From assembly GCA_965221595.1 (NCBI GenBank), contig OZ244900.1, positions 868,001 to 932,000 of the forward strand: a stretch of DNA of 64,000 nt, given 5' to 3'. The position numbers and the translations under genes are program-made. Below, in pieces: positions 1-8,449 of the stretch; the stretch's first letter is position 1, and each line of letters begins with the position of its first letter. The stretch is from JAAXGX01 sp965221595 (GTDB lineage Bacteria; Acidobacteriota; Vicinamibacteria; Vicinamibacterales; UBA8438). Below the pieces are notes generated by a model, which was not told where the DNA came from, made no database searches, and worked only from the letters and a program-made list of their open reading frames with translations.

Positions 1-792
1 GAGACGCTTCTCGGCTGGTTGACACGGCTGCAGCTGACCGCGATCCGCGACCAGCTCGACAACCTGCTCGACGAGGCGGCGGAGAAGAAGCTGACGTTGC
101 GGGAGGCGCTGGCGCTGCTCGTTGAGCGGGAGGTCTCGCGCAAGGACGAGCGGCGCATCGAGATGGCGCTGAAGATCGCGCGCTTCCCGATGGTGCGCGA
201 GCTCGCCGACTTCGACTTCAAGGCGCAGCCGAGCATCGACCGACGCCAAGTGCGGGAGCTGGCGACGTCGCGGTGGGTGGCGCACGGCGACGCGCTGTTG
301 GTGCTCGGCCCGCCGGGGGTCGGCAAGACGCATCTGGCGGTTGCGCTCGGGCGCGAGGCAATCCGGCAGCGTTACTCGACCCTGTTCACGACGGCCCAGG
401 CGCTGATGGCGACGCTGGTCAAGGCGCACAGCGAGGGGCGGCTGGACGACCGCCTGGCCTTCTACGCCAAGCCCAGGCTATTGGTCTGCGACGAGCTGGG
501 GTACCTCCCTTTCGAGGCGCATGCCGCGCACCTGTTCTTCCAGCTCGTCTCGAGGCGCTACGAGCGCGGGAGCATCCTGATTACGTCGAACCGCTCGGTC
601 GGCGAATGGGGGGAGGTGTTCGGCGACGCCGTGGTCGCTACCGCGATCCTCGACCGGCTGCTGCATCACAGCCACGTGCTGACGATCACGGGGGAGAGCT
701 ATCGGCTGCGGGAGAAGCGTCGGGCGGGCGCCCTGAAGATCCCGGCGCCGAAGCCTGTCGCGTCTGAGACCCGCGCGGGGGCGTCGTCATGA
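1..792 (+). CDS. istB: IS21-family helper ATPase IstB (5' partial)
   Basis: AAA+ helper of the IS21 family; in this family it assembles on target DNA and activates the IstA transposase. Counting from the TTG at 19, a Walker A GPPGVGKT lies near residues 97-104, a Walker B LLVCDELGYLP near 154-164 and a sensor-type ITSNRS further on. The reading frame is open back to base 1 and the usual IstB N-terminus is not seen, so the true start is probably left of the window. No istA precedes it here. The matching IS end lies at 1125-1176, about 330 bp past the stop. Confidence 0.9.
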   Translation, partial: ETLLGWLTRLQLTAIRDQLDNLLDEAAEKKLTLREALALLVEREVSRKDERRIEMALKIARFPMVRELADFDFKAQPSIDRRQVRELATSRWVAHGDALLVLGPPGVGKTHLAVALGREAIRQRYSTLFTTAQALMATLVKAHSEGRLDDRLAFYAKPRLLVCDELGYLPFEAHAAHLFFQLVSRRYERGSILITSNRSVGEWGEVFGDAVVATAILDRLLHHSHVLTITGESYRLREKRRAGALKIPAPKPVASETRAGASS

Positions 793-1124
793 CCACACGA
801 CAGACATCAGAGTGAAACACAGACAAGTCACGCGCCGGTACCGTGCCACGCCGCCCTCGAGCCCGTCGCGCTGCCCAGAGGGTTCGGGCATGACGGCTAG
901 GTCGGGAGGTCGGCAGTGCGTAGCTGCGGGACGGCCGGCGTGTCAACGTGCTGCGCACGTCCTCCGCTTCGCTCCGGCCCTTGCGGGTGACACCCCGTCC
1001 GCCCCGCGGCTCGGATGGCAGTTATGGGCCTTGCGGCCCGGCCTGGACGGGGCGTCCCGGCCGTCCACGGCGCTCACGGAACGCGGTGGACCACCGGAAT
1101 TCGATCTACATACGCCGTTTCTTC
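793..1124. other. non-coding tail of the IS21 element
   Basis: I see no convincing gene between the istB stop and the terminal repeats. The open frames here are GC-rich shadows without recognisable domains or ribosome sites. It is best read as the 3' untranslated tail of the element. Confidence 0.5.
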
Positions 1125-1176
1125 GGGGGTCAGTTTTCGAGGTCGCCAGGGGGTCAGTTTTGAGTGTCGCTTGACA
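1125..1176 (+). repeat. IS21-type terminal repeats, right end
   Basis: Two direct copies of GGGGGTCAGTTTT start at 1125 and 1149, a 24-bp period. The outer copy continues into TGAGTGTCGCTTGACA and ends at 1176. Multiple internal repeats at the tip are typical of IS21-family ends. Directly beyond 1176 the sequence switches to a Sel1-type gene on the minus strand, so this marks the insertion junction. Confidence 0.75.
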
Positions 1177-1359
1177 CGTACCGAAAGCGTACCTGGCAAA
1201 GAGGGCCATCTGAGCAGCTGCGTCGCCAGCCTCGGCTCGTGCACGCAGTTCGGCAAGGTCTTGTTTCGTCGATGTATTCTGAGCCTGGACAGTTGGACAA
1301 AGCACGGCAAGACCGAGGGCGACAACGACAGAGGCGGTTCCATGTGCGTAGCGACTCAT
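1177..1359 (-). pseudogene. Sel1-repeat secreted protein, truncated by IS21
   Basis: About 61 residues remain. They comprise a Sec signal peptide (MSRYAHGT, a hydrophobic core, then VQAQ) followed by the start of a Sel1/TPR-like repeat (RAEAGDAAAQMALFARYAFG). At 1176 the frame runs directly into the IS21 terminal repeat and carries foreign codons until a stop, so the rest of the gene was separated by the insertion. Sel1 proteins are usually exported adaptor-like solenoids; the role here is unknown. The remainder may lie left of the element, outside the window. Confidence 0.65.
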
Positions 1360-1477
1360 GCGTCTACTCTAGCGCGGATTAGTCGTGAAGATGTTGATTC
1401 TGGGGGGCACAGGAGCCTCCGTGTGGTATAAACCTTTTGCCCACAAACGTTTAGCCACAACAGAGACTTCTGCGCTA

Positions 1478-1980
1478 CACGTACGTCGCCATCTCCTCCG
1501 GGTTGGTCTGCGTCGCCCTGGTCCTCGACGCTTGGTCGCGCCGCGTCGTCGGCTATGCAATCGATCGGTCCGTCGATGCGCGACTCGCCGTGGCCGCGCT
1601 CGAGGCCGCGGTCCGTCTTGCGGCGGCCGCTGGCCGGCTGTGTCTGCCACACCGACCGGGGTTCCCAGTACGCCTCGGCTCGCTACTGCGATCTGCTCGC
1701 CGAGCACGACCTGGTGGGGTCGATGAGCCGATGCGGCAACCCGTACGACATTGCCAAGGCGGAGAGCTTCATCAAGACCCTCGAGGTCGAAGCGGTCTAC
1801 CTGGCGGACTATCAGACGTTCGAGGACATCAGCACCGGCCGGCCCAGGTTCATTGGGGAGGTCTACAACACGCGTAGACTGCACTCCGCGCTAGGTATCT
1901 CAGACCCGTACAGTTCGAGAATCAACACACCCCGCGCCCTGTCAAAACGGCGGCCTGACGCTGTCCACCTCAAAGGGCGC
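1478..1980 (+). pseudogene. IS3-type transposase (OrfB) remnant, frameshifted
   Basis: The DDE integrase core is spread over two frames. One frame around 1478-1612 gives VLDAWSRRVVGYAIDRSV, with the first catalytic Asp. The other, from about 1612, gives CVCHTDRGSQYAS (second Asp), then GNPYDIAKAESFIKTLE (Glu) and YNTRRLHSALG. The switch near 1612 is a frameshift, and the N-terminal part and OrfA are missing. All three acidic residues are still visible, so decay is recent or slow. It lies between two copies of an IS21-like tip. Confidence 0.75.
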
Positions 1981-1989
1981 AATCCACCA

Positions 1990-2016
1990 GAGGTCAGTCT
2001 TGAGTGTCGCTTGACA
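1990..2016 (+). repeat. second copy of the IS21-like tip
   Basis: GAGGTCAGTCTTGAGTGTCGCTTGACA repeats the tip at 1149-1176 in the same orientation; TGAGTGTCGCTTGACAC is identical at 1161-1177 and 2001-2017. It abuts and truncates the istA remnant to its right, marking another insertion or recombination junction. Confidence 0.6.
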
Positions 2017-2522
2017 CCGTCGAGCAGCGACTCGAGCTGCTCCACCGCGTACGCCTTCGCGAAGTACGCGTTGGAGAACGGCAGCGTCACCACCAAGTAC
2101 TTGACCCTGCAAGACACGCCGGTGATGTCGACCCACGACTCGCCGAAATCAATCTCCATCGTCGTTCCCGGCTGTACGCGGCGGTGCACGAAGGTCTCCT
2201 TCGGCGTCACAACCGCCCGCAGCTCCGCGACATAGCGCGGCACCGTGCGCGCGGAGACCGGCTCCGCCAACGGCAGCAGCAGCCAGCGAATCCGCTTCGC
2301 GGTTACCTCGGGCACCTTCCGCAGCTACTGCGTGGCACGCTCCCGCCGCGGGTCCAGGGCGCTGGGCCGCGTCGGCGACACCCGCACCGGCGGCGTCGAC
2401 CCGCCGATGGCCCGCCGCACCGTCTTGACGTCCAGCTTTAACTGCCGGGCGATCTCCTTCTTCAGGACTCCGTCCACCAGATGCAGGAGGCGGATCTCGG
2501 CCCACTGAGTCATCCTGATCAT
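2017..2522 (-). pseudogene. istA: IS21-family transposase IstA, nonsense and truncated
   Basis: It begins at an ATG at 2522 with an N-terminal helix-turn-helix (EIARQLKLDVKTVRRAI) and reaches the start of the DDE core (TTMEIDFGESWVDITG, first catalytic Asp). An in-frame TAG at 2325-2327 interrupts it, with homologous sequence continuing in the same frame on both sides. It is cut off near 2017 by the foreign IS tip, so the second Asp and the Glu are lost. It belongs to a different IS21-type copy from istB at 1-792, since it is on the opposite strand and the ends differ. Confidence 0.75.
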
Positions 2523-2592
2523 CTCCGCGTCCTCCTGGCTCGGTCGACGAGACGACCGCGTGTCGCCCCGTCGATCATCGCCAGGAGAGCGC

Positions 2593-2667
2593 CGTTTTCG
2601 AGTGCTCACGGGGGAGCTCTTTTCAAGTGGCCACGGGGTCCCTTTTTGGGTTGCCGCTACTAGCACA
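2593..2667 (-). repeat. IS21-type left terminal repeats of the istA remnant
   Basis: Upstream of the istA start there are imperfect units of about 25 bp: GTTTTCGAGTGCTCACGGGG, then CTTTTCAAGTGGCCACGGGG, then a partial one. The outer boundary is probably near TAGCACA (minus strand TGTGCTA) at 2661-2667, which I place tentatively. Confidence 0.5.
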
Positions 2668-2863
2668 CCGGCCGAGAAGGGGATCGCCTGGAGTACCGGT
2701 CGCTCGATCACGACTGCTATCACACGCAGGATCACAGCGGGATGCTGCCGGAGACCCGCACGTGGGCGCGGGGATCGGTGGGCTTGGCGCGTCGAAGGAG
2801 GCAGCTTCAGGACCACATCGGAGCGAGGGGTACGAACCGCCCGTCGCAAGAAGGCTGGCGAGT

Positions 2864-4069
2864 TCAACTCGCCGGCGCGCCAGCGAGGTACGCCCCCCAG
2901 TCAGCCATCAGGCGCCGGCGGCGCTTGAAGAGCGTCGACCGAGCGTACGCGGCTTCTACCTTGTTCGCGACCTGATGGGCGAGGGCCGCCTCAACGACCT
3001 CCCGGGGATGGTTCGTCGCTTCGGACGCCCAGTCGCGGAAGCTGGATCGGAAGCCGTGCGGTACGGCCTGCACGCCCTGCTCCTTGAGTAGTTTGGAGAG
3101 GGTCATGTCGGAGAGAGGCTTGCCACGGGGGCTGGGGAACACGAGCTCGCTGCCGTTCCGCACCGTGAGGGCCGTCCGGAGGATTTCTGTGGCGCGGCAC
3201 GACAGCGGCACCCGGTGCTCGCGGTTCGCCTTCATGCGCTCGGCCGGGACGGTCCACACCTCGACATCGAGGTCGATCTCGTGCCACCGCGCAAGGCGCA
3301 CCTCGCCCGACCGCGCCGCCGTTAGCACCAGGAACTCGAACGCCAGCTTGGCGGCGGTGGTGGCTCCCGACGCCCGGACTGTCGCCACGGCGTCGGCGAC
3401 TTCCGCGTGAGGCAGGGCACGCATGTGTCGGACCACGCGTCGCTGGCGCCCGAGGGTAGCGGCGACCCGTTCGCACGGGTTGTCGGGCCGGTACTCCATG
3501 GCCACGGCCCACTGCATCACGGCGCGGATACGGTGGCGGACCCGTCGCGCCGTCTCCGGCTTCTCGTGCCAGATCGGTGCCAGAACCGCGAGGATGTCAG
3601 CGCTCGTGACCGCCGAGACCGGGCGGTTCCCGAACCGAGGGAACACGAACCGCTCCAGGCTTGCGGGCCAGTCCCGTGCGTGTTTCGGATTGCGCCAACC
3701 GGAGCGCTTCTGGTCCACCACGGCTGCGGCCGCCTCGGCGAACGTGGGGGCCCCCCTGGCGCGCCGCTTGTCGGCGAGCGGATCGCCGCCGGCACGTGCG
3801 ATCCTACGGTTGGCTAACGCCTGGGTCCGAGCCTCCTTCAACGAGACCAGCGGGAACCCGCCGAGACCGAGCTCGGACCGCCGACCACCGATCAGGAGAC
3901 GCTGGATCCAGCGTCTGTTGCCGGACGGGTCGACTTGCAGGTACAGTCCCTGCCCATCACAGTAGCGGCCGGCCTCGGCGACGGCGCGGACGAAGGCGGC
4001 CGAGAGCGCGTTCTCGGGATGGCGACCACGGGGCTTGGTTCTTCGCTGTCTCTTCGGGTATGGCATCAC
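2864..4069 (-). CDS. P4-type tyrosine site-specific integrase
   Basis: 401 residues from a GTG at 4069; an ATG follows immediately, so either may be used. The N-terminal arm-binding domain (DUF4102 type; YCDGQGLYLQV at residues 36-46) is followed by a core-binding domain and a C-terminal catalytic domain. The tetrad is intact: Arg in TAARSGEVR (about 253), Lys near 280, H-x-x-R in PHGFRSSFR (338/341), His in LAHQ (365) and Tyr in AAYARS (about 375). Such integrases mobilise genomic islands, often at tRNA genes, but no tRNA is visible nearby. It is next to IS remnants, consistent with an island edge. Confidence 0.93.
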   Translation of the reverse strand: MMPYPKRQRRTKPRGRHPENALSAAFVRAVAEAGRYCDGQGLYLQVDPSGNRRWIQRLLIGGRRSELGLGGFPLVSLKEARTQALANRRIARAGGDPLADKRRARGAPTFAEAAAAVVDQKRSGWRNPKHARDWPASLERFVFPRFGNRPVSAVTSADILAVLAPIWHEKPETARRVRHRIRAVMQWAVAMEYRPDNPCERVAATLGRQRRVVRHMRALPHAEVADAVATVRASGATTAAKLAFEFLVLTAARSGEVRLARWHEIDLDVEVWTVPAERMKANREHRVPLSCRATEILRTALTVRNGSELVFPSPRGKPLSDMTLSKLLKEQGVQAVPHGFRSSFRDWASEATNHPREVVEAALAHQVANKVEAAYARSTLFKRRRRLMADWGAYLAGAPAS

Positions 4070-4077
4070 TGGCCATT

Positions 4078-4102
4078 ATACCCCCCATTTAATGGGGGGT
4101 AT
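4078..4102. promoter_or_regulatory. 25-bp perfect palindrome upstream of the integrase
   Basis: ATACCCCCCATT, one central T, then AATGGGGGGTAT: 12-bp arms with no mismatch, ending 8 bp before the integrase GTG. This position suits an operator or an integrase/excisionase binding site overlapping the int promoter. Confidence 0.6.
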
Positions 4103-4180
4103 GCTGACATTTCGATGGACCGTTCCGGACTCGGTTCAGCGGACGGTGACAGGAAGTCAAGATGCTGATTTGTAAAGGGT

Positions 4181-4220
4181 TATGGACACATGTGGACGCG
4201 TGTCGACGCGTCTGTACGGC
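4181..4220. repeat. four degenerate 10-bp tandem units
   Basis: Consecutive 10-mers TATGGACACA, TGTGGACGCG, TGTCGACGCG and TCTGTACGGC share the pattern T-x-T-x-x-AC. The period is about one helical turn. It lies in the 192-bp non-coding stretch between the palindrome and the next gene. Confidence 0.4.
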
Positions 4221-4294
4221 ACGAATATGGGGGACGTCTGGTCCACCACCCATTCTTTTAGAAGCCGCGCCCTGCCGTTCATGGCCGGCGGCGA

Positions 4295-4687
4295 CTACGT
4301 CCTCCGTGCTTCGTCAGTCGGCCGCCACGCCCTGAACTTCTTCAGCTCGGCCTTGACGGCATCCACCACCCAGGCGATGACCGCGGCGTCGTCCACGAGT
4401 CCCAAGCCCGTGATGAAGTCCGGAACGAGGTCGATCGGCTTGAGGAAATACACGATCGCGCCGACGATGAGTACCAGATTGACCGGATCGACGCCGGTGT
4501 AGGCGCCCCCGGCCCAGGCCTTCACCAGCTGGAGCATCGTCTTCAGATCCCCGAGTACGCGCTTGAGACGCCGCGCCGTCCCGGCGGATTCCTGCTTGTG
4601 CGATGCCCGCTCGACGACGCGCAGCAGCTCCTGCGGAGAGTCGACGAGGCGACGGGCACGGGTCTTCGCCAAGCGTGGCAGCTTCAT
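4295..4687 (-). CDS. YkvA-family (DUF1232) membrane protein
   Basis: 130 residues from the ATG at 4687, chosen over an upstream in-frame start because the family-like region begins here and a -10 hexamer TAGATT sits 7 nt before it. A DUF1232 segment near residues 70-115 reads LVLIVGAIVYFLKPIDLVPDF, then GLVDDAAVIAWVV. The PxDLxPD signature and hydrophobic stretch are typical. The family's function is unknown; these are small membrane-associated proteins. The N-terminal half is basic and helical. It is a single gene with no operon partner. Confidence 0.8.
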   Translation of the reverse strand: MKLPRLAKTRARRLVDSPQELLRVVERASHKQESAGTARRLKRVLGDLKTMLQLVKAWAGGAYTGVDPVNLVLIVGAIVYFLKPIDLVPDFITGLGLVDDAAVIAWVVDAVKAELKKFRAWRPTDEARRT

Positions 4688-4694
4688 GATCCGT

Positions 4695-4700
4695 AATCTA
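4695..4700 (-). promoter_or_regulatory. -10 element TAGATT, leaderless type
   Basis: On the minus strand, TAGATT ends 7 nt before the ATG at 4687, so transcription would begin at or near the start codon. No clear -35 is seen. Confidence 0.4.
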
Positions 4701-4845
4701 CATCGTTCCCAGTAGGCTACGGGATACGCCCTGCTGGCCGCGTTGCTCCGCAGCACCACGGGTGCGCGCGTCTTCCTGCGGCACCCTGGCCTTCGAGGCA
4801 GTCGGCGCGTCGTATTCCGCTTGGACGATCACAAGGGCTGCCCGG

Positions 4846-6672
4846 TCAGGCGCCGCGCCGCAGGATGTCGTCCACGGTGCGGCAGGCGAGGGCCAGCATC
4901 GTGAGGGTCGGGTTCTGCGTGCCTACGCTCGGCAGCGATCCGCAGCCGGCCAGATACAGGTTGGGGTGATCCCAGGTTCGCTGGGACGCGTCGACGACCG
5001 AGTCGGCCGGCGCCGCGCCCATCACGTGCGTGCCGCACATGTGACCCGCGCCGCGGTAGTTGTAGGCCTGGCCGTCGTGGTGGAACGTCGCGGGCGCGTC
5101 GTCGCGGGTCACCGTGTGGTCGGTGGCGCCGAGCAGCGCCATGATGCGCGCCGCGGCAACTCGCGCCGCCGCGAAGCCCGCCTGCACGTAGTCCGAGAGG
5201 CCGTAGTGGATGCGCGGCCGCGCGATCCCCAGGTTGTCGGTCCACGCATCGGACAGCTCGACCCGATTCGACGGGTCCGCCTCCTGCTCGACCAGGAAGG
5301 CGAGTCGGAACTGCCGTGTCAGGACATCGTTGACCGCTTCCACATAGGCCCGGTTGCCCAGGATGCGCCGGCGCGGGTTGACGCCGCTGTCGTTGCGGCC
5401 GTAGACGAAGTCCGCGCCCGTGACGTAGGGATCGCCGAGGGGCCAGGTCCAGCCGCCGTTGCCCAACTCGATGCGCCAGGCGGCCCGGTGGCGACGGAAC
5501 GGGCCGTCGCGCAACGTTTCCACGCCGGAGGTCGACTGCGGCCCCCGGTAGCCGAAGAACGGCGTTTCCGCGGGCATCAGCCCCCAGGCCAGGTAGACCG
5601 GGTGGTCCATCAGATGCCGTCCCACGAGCCCCGACGAGTTGGCGACCGGCCGGCCGGCGACCCGTTCGCTGTTCAGGAGAATGCGGGCGTTCTCCACGGC
5701 GTGCGCGGCCAGCACGTACACCGTCCCGACGGCCAGTCCCGCGCCGGTGCGCCCGGTGGCCGCCGGCACCGAAATGTCGTCGTAGGTCAGATAGTGGAGG
5801 CCGCTCACCGCGCCGCCGGCGTCGACGTGCACGGCATCGACCACGGCCTTCGACAGCAGCTCCACGCGGCCGGTGTCGAGCGCCGCCTGCAGCGCGACGC
5901 GGGGGTCGTACTTGGCGCGCACCGGACAGATCGGCACACAGCTCGCGCTGCCCAGGCACGCGCTCCGGTTCATGAAGGGCCCCGCGTTGCGGGCAGCCGG
6001 CGTCGACGTGGTGTGTGCCGCGGCGGGGGAGTCGGCTGCGATCGGCGCGCCGTCGACTCGCGCCCGGAAGCGGCGGTCACCATGAGAGGGCGGGATCGGC
6101 CCCTGCGGATATTCGTAGCCCGCCCCGTAGGGGATGCCGTTTACCCGCTCCTGCTCGGCCCGGTCGCCGGCGACGCCGACGAGCTGTTCCGCCTGCCGGT
6201 AGTACGGCTCCAGGTCGGCGTAGGCCAGCGGCCAGTCGCGGCCGTGTCCGTAGGTCGACCGGAGCGTGAAGTCGGCACCGGCCATGCGGATGGCCGTTCC
6301 CATCCAGTGGTTGCCGGTCCCGCCCGCCAGGCGCTCGGACGTGCTCCCGAACGGCAGCGACCCCGGACCGTACTCGAAATAGGACCGGGCCGGATCGTTC
6401 CAGGCCTGAAGCAGCGCCTCGGTGGTCGGCCGGGGGGCGTTCGTGCGGCTGGGGTCGAGAGTGCCGGCGTCGGGCGGGTAGGGCGCGTTGGGCGACTTGA
6501 GCGGACTGAGCAGGTAGCGCTCCAGCAGCTCGCCGTGCGACGCGGGGAGTCCCGGTCCGGCTTCCAGGACGAGGACGCGCTTCCCGGCGCGCGCGAGGAG
6601 CAGCGCGATGTGGGCGCCGGCGAAACCGGAGCCGACGATGACGGCGTCGTAACCGGCCTGGTGCCGCGTCAG
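4846..6672 (-). CDS. GMC-family FAD-dependent oxidoreductase
   Basis: About 608 residues; the flavoprotein large subunit of a periplasmic alcohol/sugar dehydrogenase type. The N-terminal FAD site is VIVGSGFAGAHIALLLARAG. The C-terminal GMC block has GHMCGTHVMG and HPNLYLAGCGSLPSVGTQNP, which carries the expected His. A Cys-rich ASCVPICPVRAKYD resembles gluconate/2-keto-gluconate dehydrogenase large subunits. No ATG, GTG or TTG lies near the Rossmann motif. The likeliest start is a CTG at 6672 overlapping the TGA of the upstream small-subunit gene, which implies translational coupling. No cytochrome subunit is adjacent. The substrate is not predictable. Confidence 0.85.
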   Translation of the reverse strand: MTRHQAGYDAVIVGSGFAGAHIALLLARAGKRVLVLEAGPGLPASHGELLERYLLSPLKSPNAPYPPDAGTLDPSRTNAPRPTTEALLQAWNDPARSYFEYGPGSLPFGSTSERLAGGTGNHWMGTAIRMAGADFTLRSTYGHGRDWPLAYADLEPYYRQAEQLVGVAGDRAEQERVNGIPYGAGYEYPQGPIPPSHGDRRFRARVDGAPIAADSPAAAHTTSTPAARNAGPFMNRSACLGSASCVPICPVRAKYDPRVALQAALDTGRVELLSKAVVDAVHVDAGGAVSGLHYLTYDDISVPAATGRTGAGLAVGTVYVLAAHAVENARILLNSERVAGRPVANSSGLVGRHLMDHPVYLAWGLMPAETPFFGYRGPQSTSGVETLRDGPFRRHRAAWRIELGNGGWTWPLGDPYVTGADFVYGRNDSGVNPRRRILGNRAYVEAVNDVLTRQFRLAFLVEQEADPSNRVELSDAWTDNLGIARPRIHYGLSDYVQAGFAAARVAAARIMALLGATDHTVTRDDAPATFHHDGQAYNYRGAGHMCGTHVMGAAPADSVVDASQRTWDHPNLYLAGCGSLPSVGTQNPTLTMLALACRTVDDILRRGA

Positions 6673-7274
6673 GCTTCCCCCCGGAGCTCCGCCAGGCCGG
6701 GCGGCGGCTCCGACCAGGCTCCCGGCGCCCCCGCCACGCCCGCCGGCGTGGTCTGCGCAAATCGCCAGATCCAGGCGTTCCGGTAGGCGTGGACCGAGAC
6801 GACCGCATCGGTGTGGTAGGCGGTATGGAGGACGTTGGCCGAGGCGGCCACGCGGGTCGTTTCCGTCCTGCCGTACCAGATGCCGTACAGCCACATCATC
6901 ATTGTCAGCCGCGCCAACGCGCCCACCCCGTCGGTCCGCGGGCTGCCGCGGGTTTCCAGCAGGCGCTGTGCGACCGCCGCTGGCGCCACGGCCCCGGCGC
7001 GGCGGCCGTACTCGGCCAGCAGCGCCGCCAGTGCCGCGGGGGCCGCGGCGGCGCACAGTGCATGGAACGTGTCGGCGAGCGGGGCTGCGCCCGGCCGCGG
7101 CGCCGGCTCGAGAACGACCGGCTCGACCCCCAGCAGCGCCGACGACAGGCGGACGTAGTCACGCGGTGCAGCCTGCGCGGCTCGTTGCTCCGCGGTGACG
7201 CGCAGGGGGAGTTGTCGCGCGAGCAGCGGCGAGCCCGCGCCGCCCGCGATGACCGAGCGTCGCGTAGCGGACAT
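6669..7274 (-). CDS. GMC dehydrogenase small subunit (gluconate 2-DH subunit 3/sorbitol DH-like)
   Basis: 201 residues. The N-terminus MSATRRSVIAGGAGS resembles a degraded twin-arginine signal, with a single RR in context. The middle matches small subunits of membrane-bound sugar dehydrogenases (SALLGVEPVVLEP, then TMMMWLYGIWYG near the C-terminus). In that family the small subunit carries the Tat signal and exports the folded flavoprotein by hitch-hiking. It precedes the GMC subunit and overlaps it by four bases, so the two almost certainly work as a complex. Confidence 0.75.
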   Translation of the reverse strand: MSATRRSVIAGGAGSPLLARQLPLRVTAEQRAAQAAPRDYVRLSSALLGVEPVVLEPAPRPGAAPLADTFHALCAAAAPAALAALLAEYGRRAGAVAPAAVAQRLLETRGSPRTDGVGALARLTMMMWLYGIWYGRTETTRVAASANVLHTAYHTDAVVSVHAYRNAWIWRFAQTTPAGVAGAPGAWSEPPPGLAELRGEA

Positions 7275-7364
7275 GTCGGTACGAGCCTATCACTGCTGCG
7301 AGCGGGACGAGAACGTCGTCTACGCCTGCGGCGTCCGACAGCCCGGCAGTCGTCGGCACGACGC

Positions 7365-8423
7365 TCAGTATTCCTGGAACATCCGCTGGATCTCGGCCTG
7401 ATCGCGCGTGTGCGCGAGCGCCAGCATCAGCAGGATGCGCGCCTTGACGGGCGAGAGATCCTCGCCCATGACGCGTTGCGGCGGAACTGTCAGGTGCCGC
7501 TTCCGCGTCCGTCCCGTGGGCTGCGGTACGATCCGCCCGCCGCCCGTGCGGCTGGCGACCACCACCGTGACGCCGCGGCGCAGTACGAGCCTCGTCGCCT
7601 CCAGTTGGGACGGGCTCATCGAGCCAGCGCCGCTGGCTGCGACGACGACTCCGGCTGCCCCGCGGGTGGCCGCCGCCACGATCAGGTCCCCCGGCGCTCC
7701 CTGATAGGCGAGCAGGACGTCGACGCGCGGGAGGGAGTCGATGGCCGCGACGTCGAACTCGCTCCGCCACGTGTGGCGGCGGTCGCTCCGACCGTAGTAG
7801 ACGACCCGGTCGTGACCGACGACGCCGAGGCGACCGTACTCCCGGCTCCCGAAAGCGTCCAGACCCTGAGCGTCCGCTTTCGTGACTTCGCGCGCCGAAT
7901 GGACCTCGGCGTTGAGCACGACCAGCACGCCGCGTCCGAGCGACGCGGGCGCGGCGGCCACACGGAACGCCTGCAGCAGGTTGGCCGCGCCGTCGTAGCC
8001 GAGTGCACCGGGCGGGCGCATCGCACCGACGACGACGACGGGTCGCGTGTGACGCACCGTCAGGTGCAGGAAGTACGCTACTTCCTCCAGCGTGTCGGTG
8101 CCGGAGGCCACCACGATGCCCGCCAGCGCCGGTCGTGCGTCGAAGAGTCGATTGACCCGCCGCGCCAGCGCCAGCCAGGCTGTCACGGTCAGCTCGCTGC
8201 TGGGGATGTTCGAGAACTGCTCGGTCTCGGCCCGCACGTACCGGTCGAGGCCGGGCACCAGCGCGGCGAGGTCGTCGGCGGTGAGCCGGCCGGTCGGGTG
8301 GCTGGCTATCGTGCCGCCCGTCGCGATGAGCCGGACCGCCGGCCGGTCGATGGGCTGGGCCGCTGCGACCGCGGGCGGAAGCAGGACGAGGCAGAGACAC
8401 AGTGCGACCCGCGGCGTGCGCAT
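7365..8423 (-). CDS. ansB: periplasmic L-asparaginase (type II)
   Basis: 352 residues from the ATG at 8423. A signal peptide (VALCLCLVLLPPAVAAAQ) precedes the first catalytic-threonine motif LIATGGTIAS. The second active-site block VASGTDTLEEVAYFL contains the conserved TDT; both Thr residues and the Asp are present. It hydrolyses L-asparagine to aspartate and ammonia in the periplasm. A -10-like TATAGT lies 22 nt upstream of the start. The gene stands upstream of the GMC pair on the same strand but is separated by about 90 bp. Confidence 0.92.
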   Translation of the reverse strand: MRTPRVALCLCLVLLPPAVAAAQPIDRPAVRLIATGGTIASHPTGRLTADDLAALVPGLDRYVRAETEQFSNIPSSELTVTAWLALARRVNRLFDARPALAGIVVASGTDTLEEVAYFLHLTVRHTRPVVVVGAMRPPGALGYDGAANLLQAFRVAAAPASLGRGVLVVLNAEVHSAREVTKADAQGLDAFGSREYGRLGVVGHDRVVYYGRSDRRHTWRSEFDVAAIDSLPRVDVLLAYQGAPGDLIVAAATRGAAGVVVAASGAGSMSPSQLEATRLVLRRGVTVVVASRTGGGRIVPQPTGRTRKRHLTVPPQRVMGEDLSPVKARILLMLALAHTRDQAEIQRMFQEY

Positions 8424-8449
8424 GGCTCGGGACCCCCGCAGCCAGCCTA

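Noticed and set aside
2864..4294. tRNA or att site next to the integrase
   Set aside because: I looked on both sides and saw no tRNA cloverleaf or clear direct repeat; att remains unlocated.
4762..6786. Long plus-strand open frame of 674 codons
   Set aside because: It is the antisense shadow of the GMC gene; high GC keeps such frames open and it has no domains.
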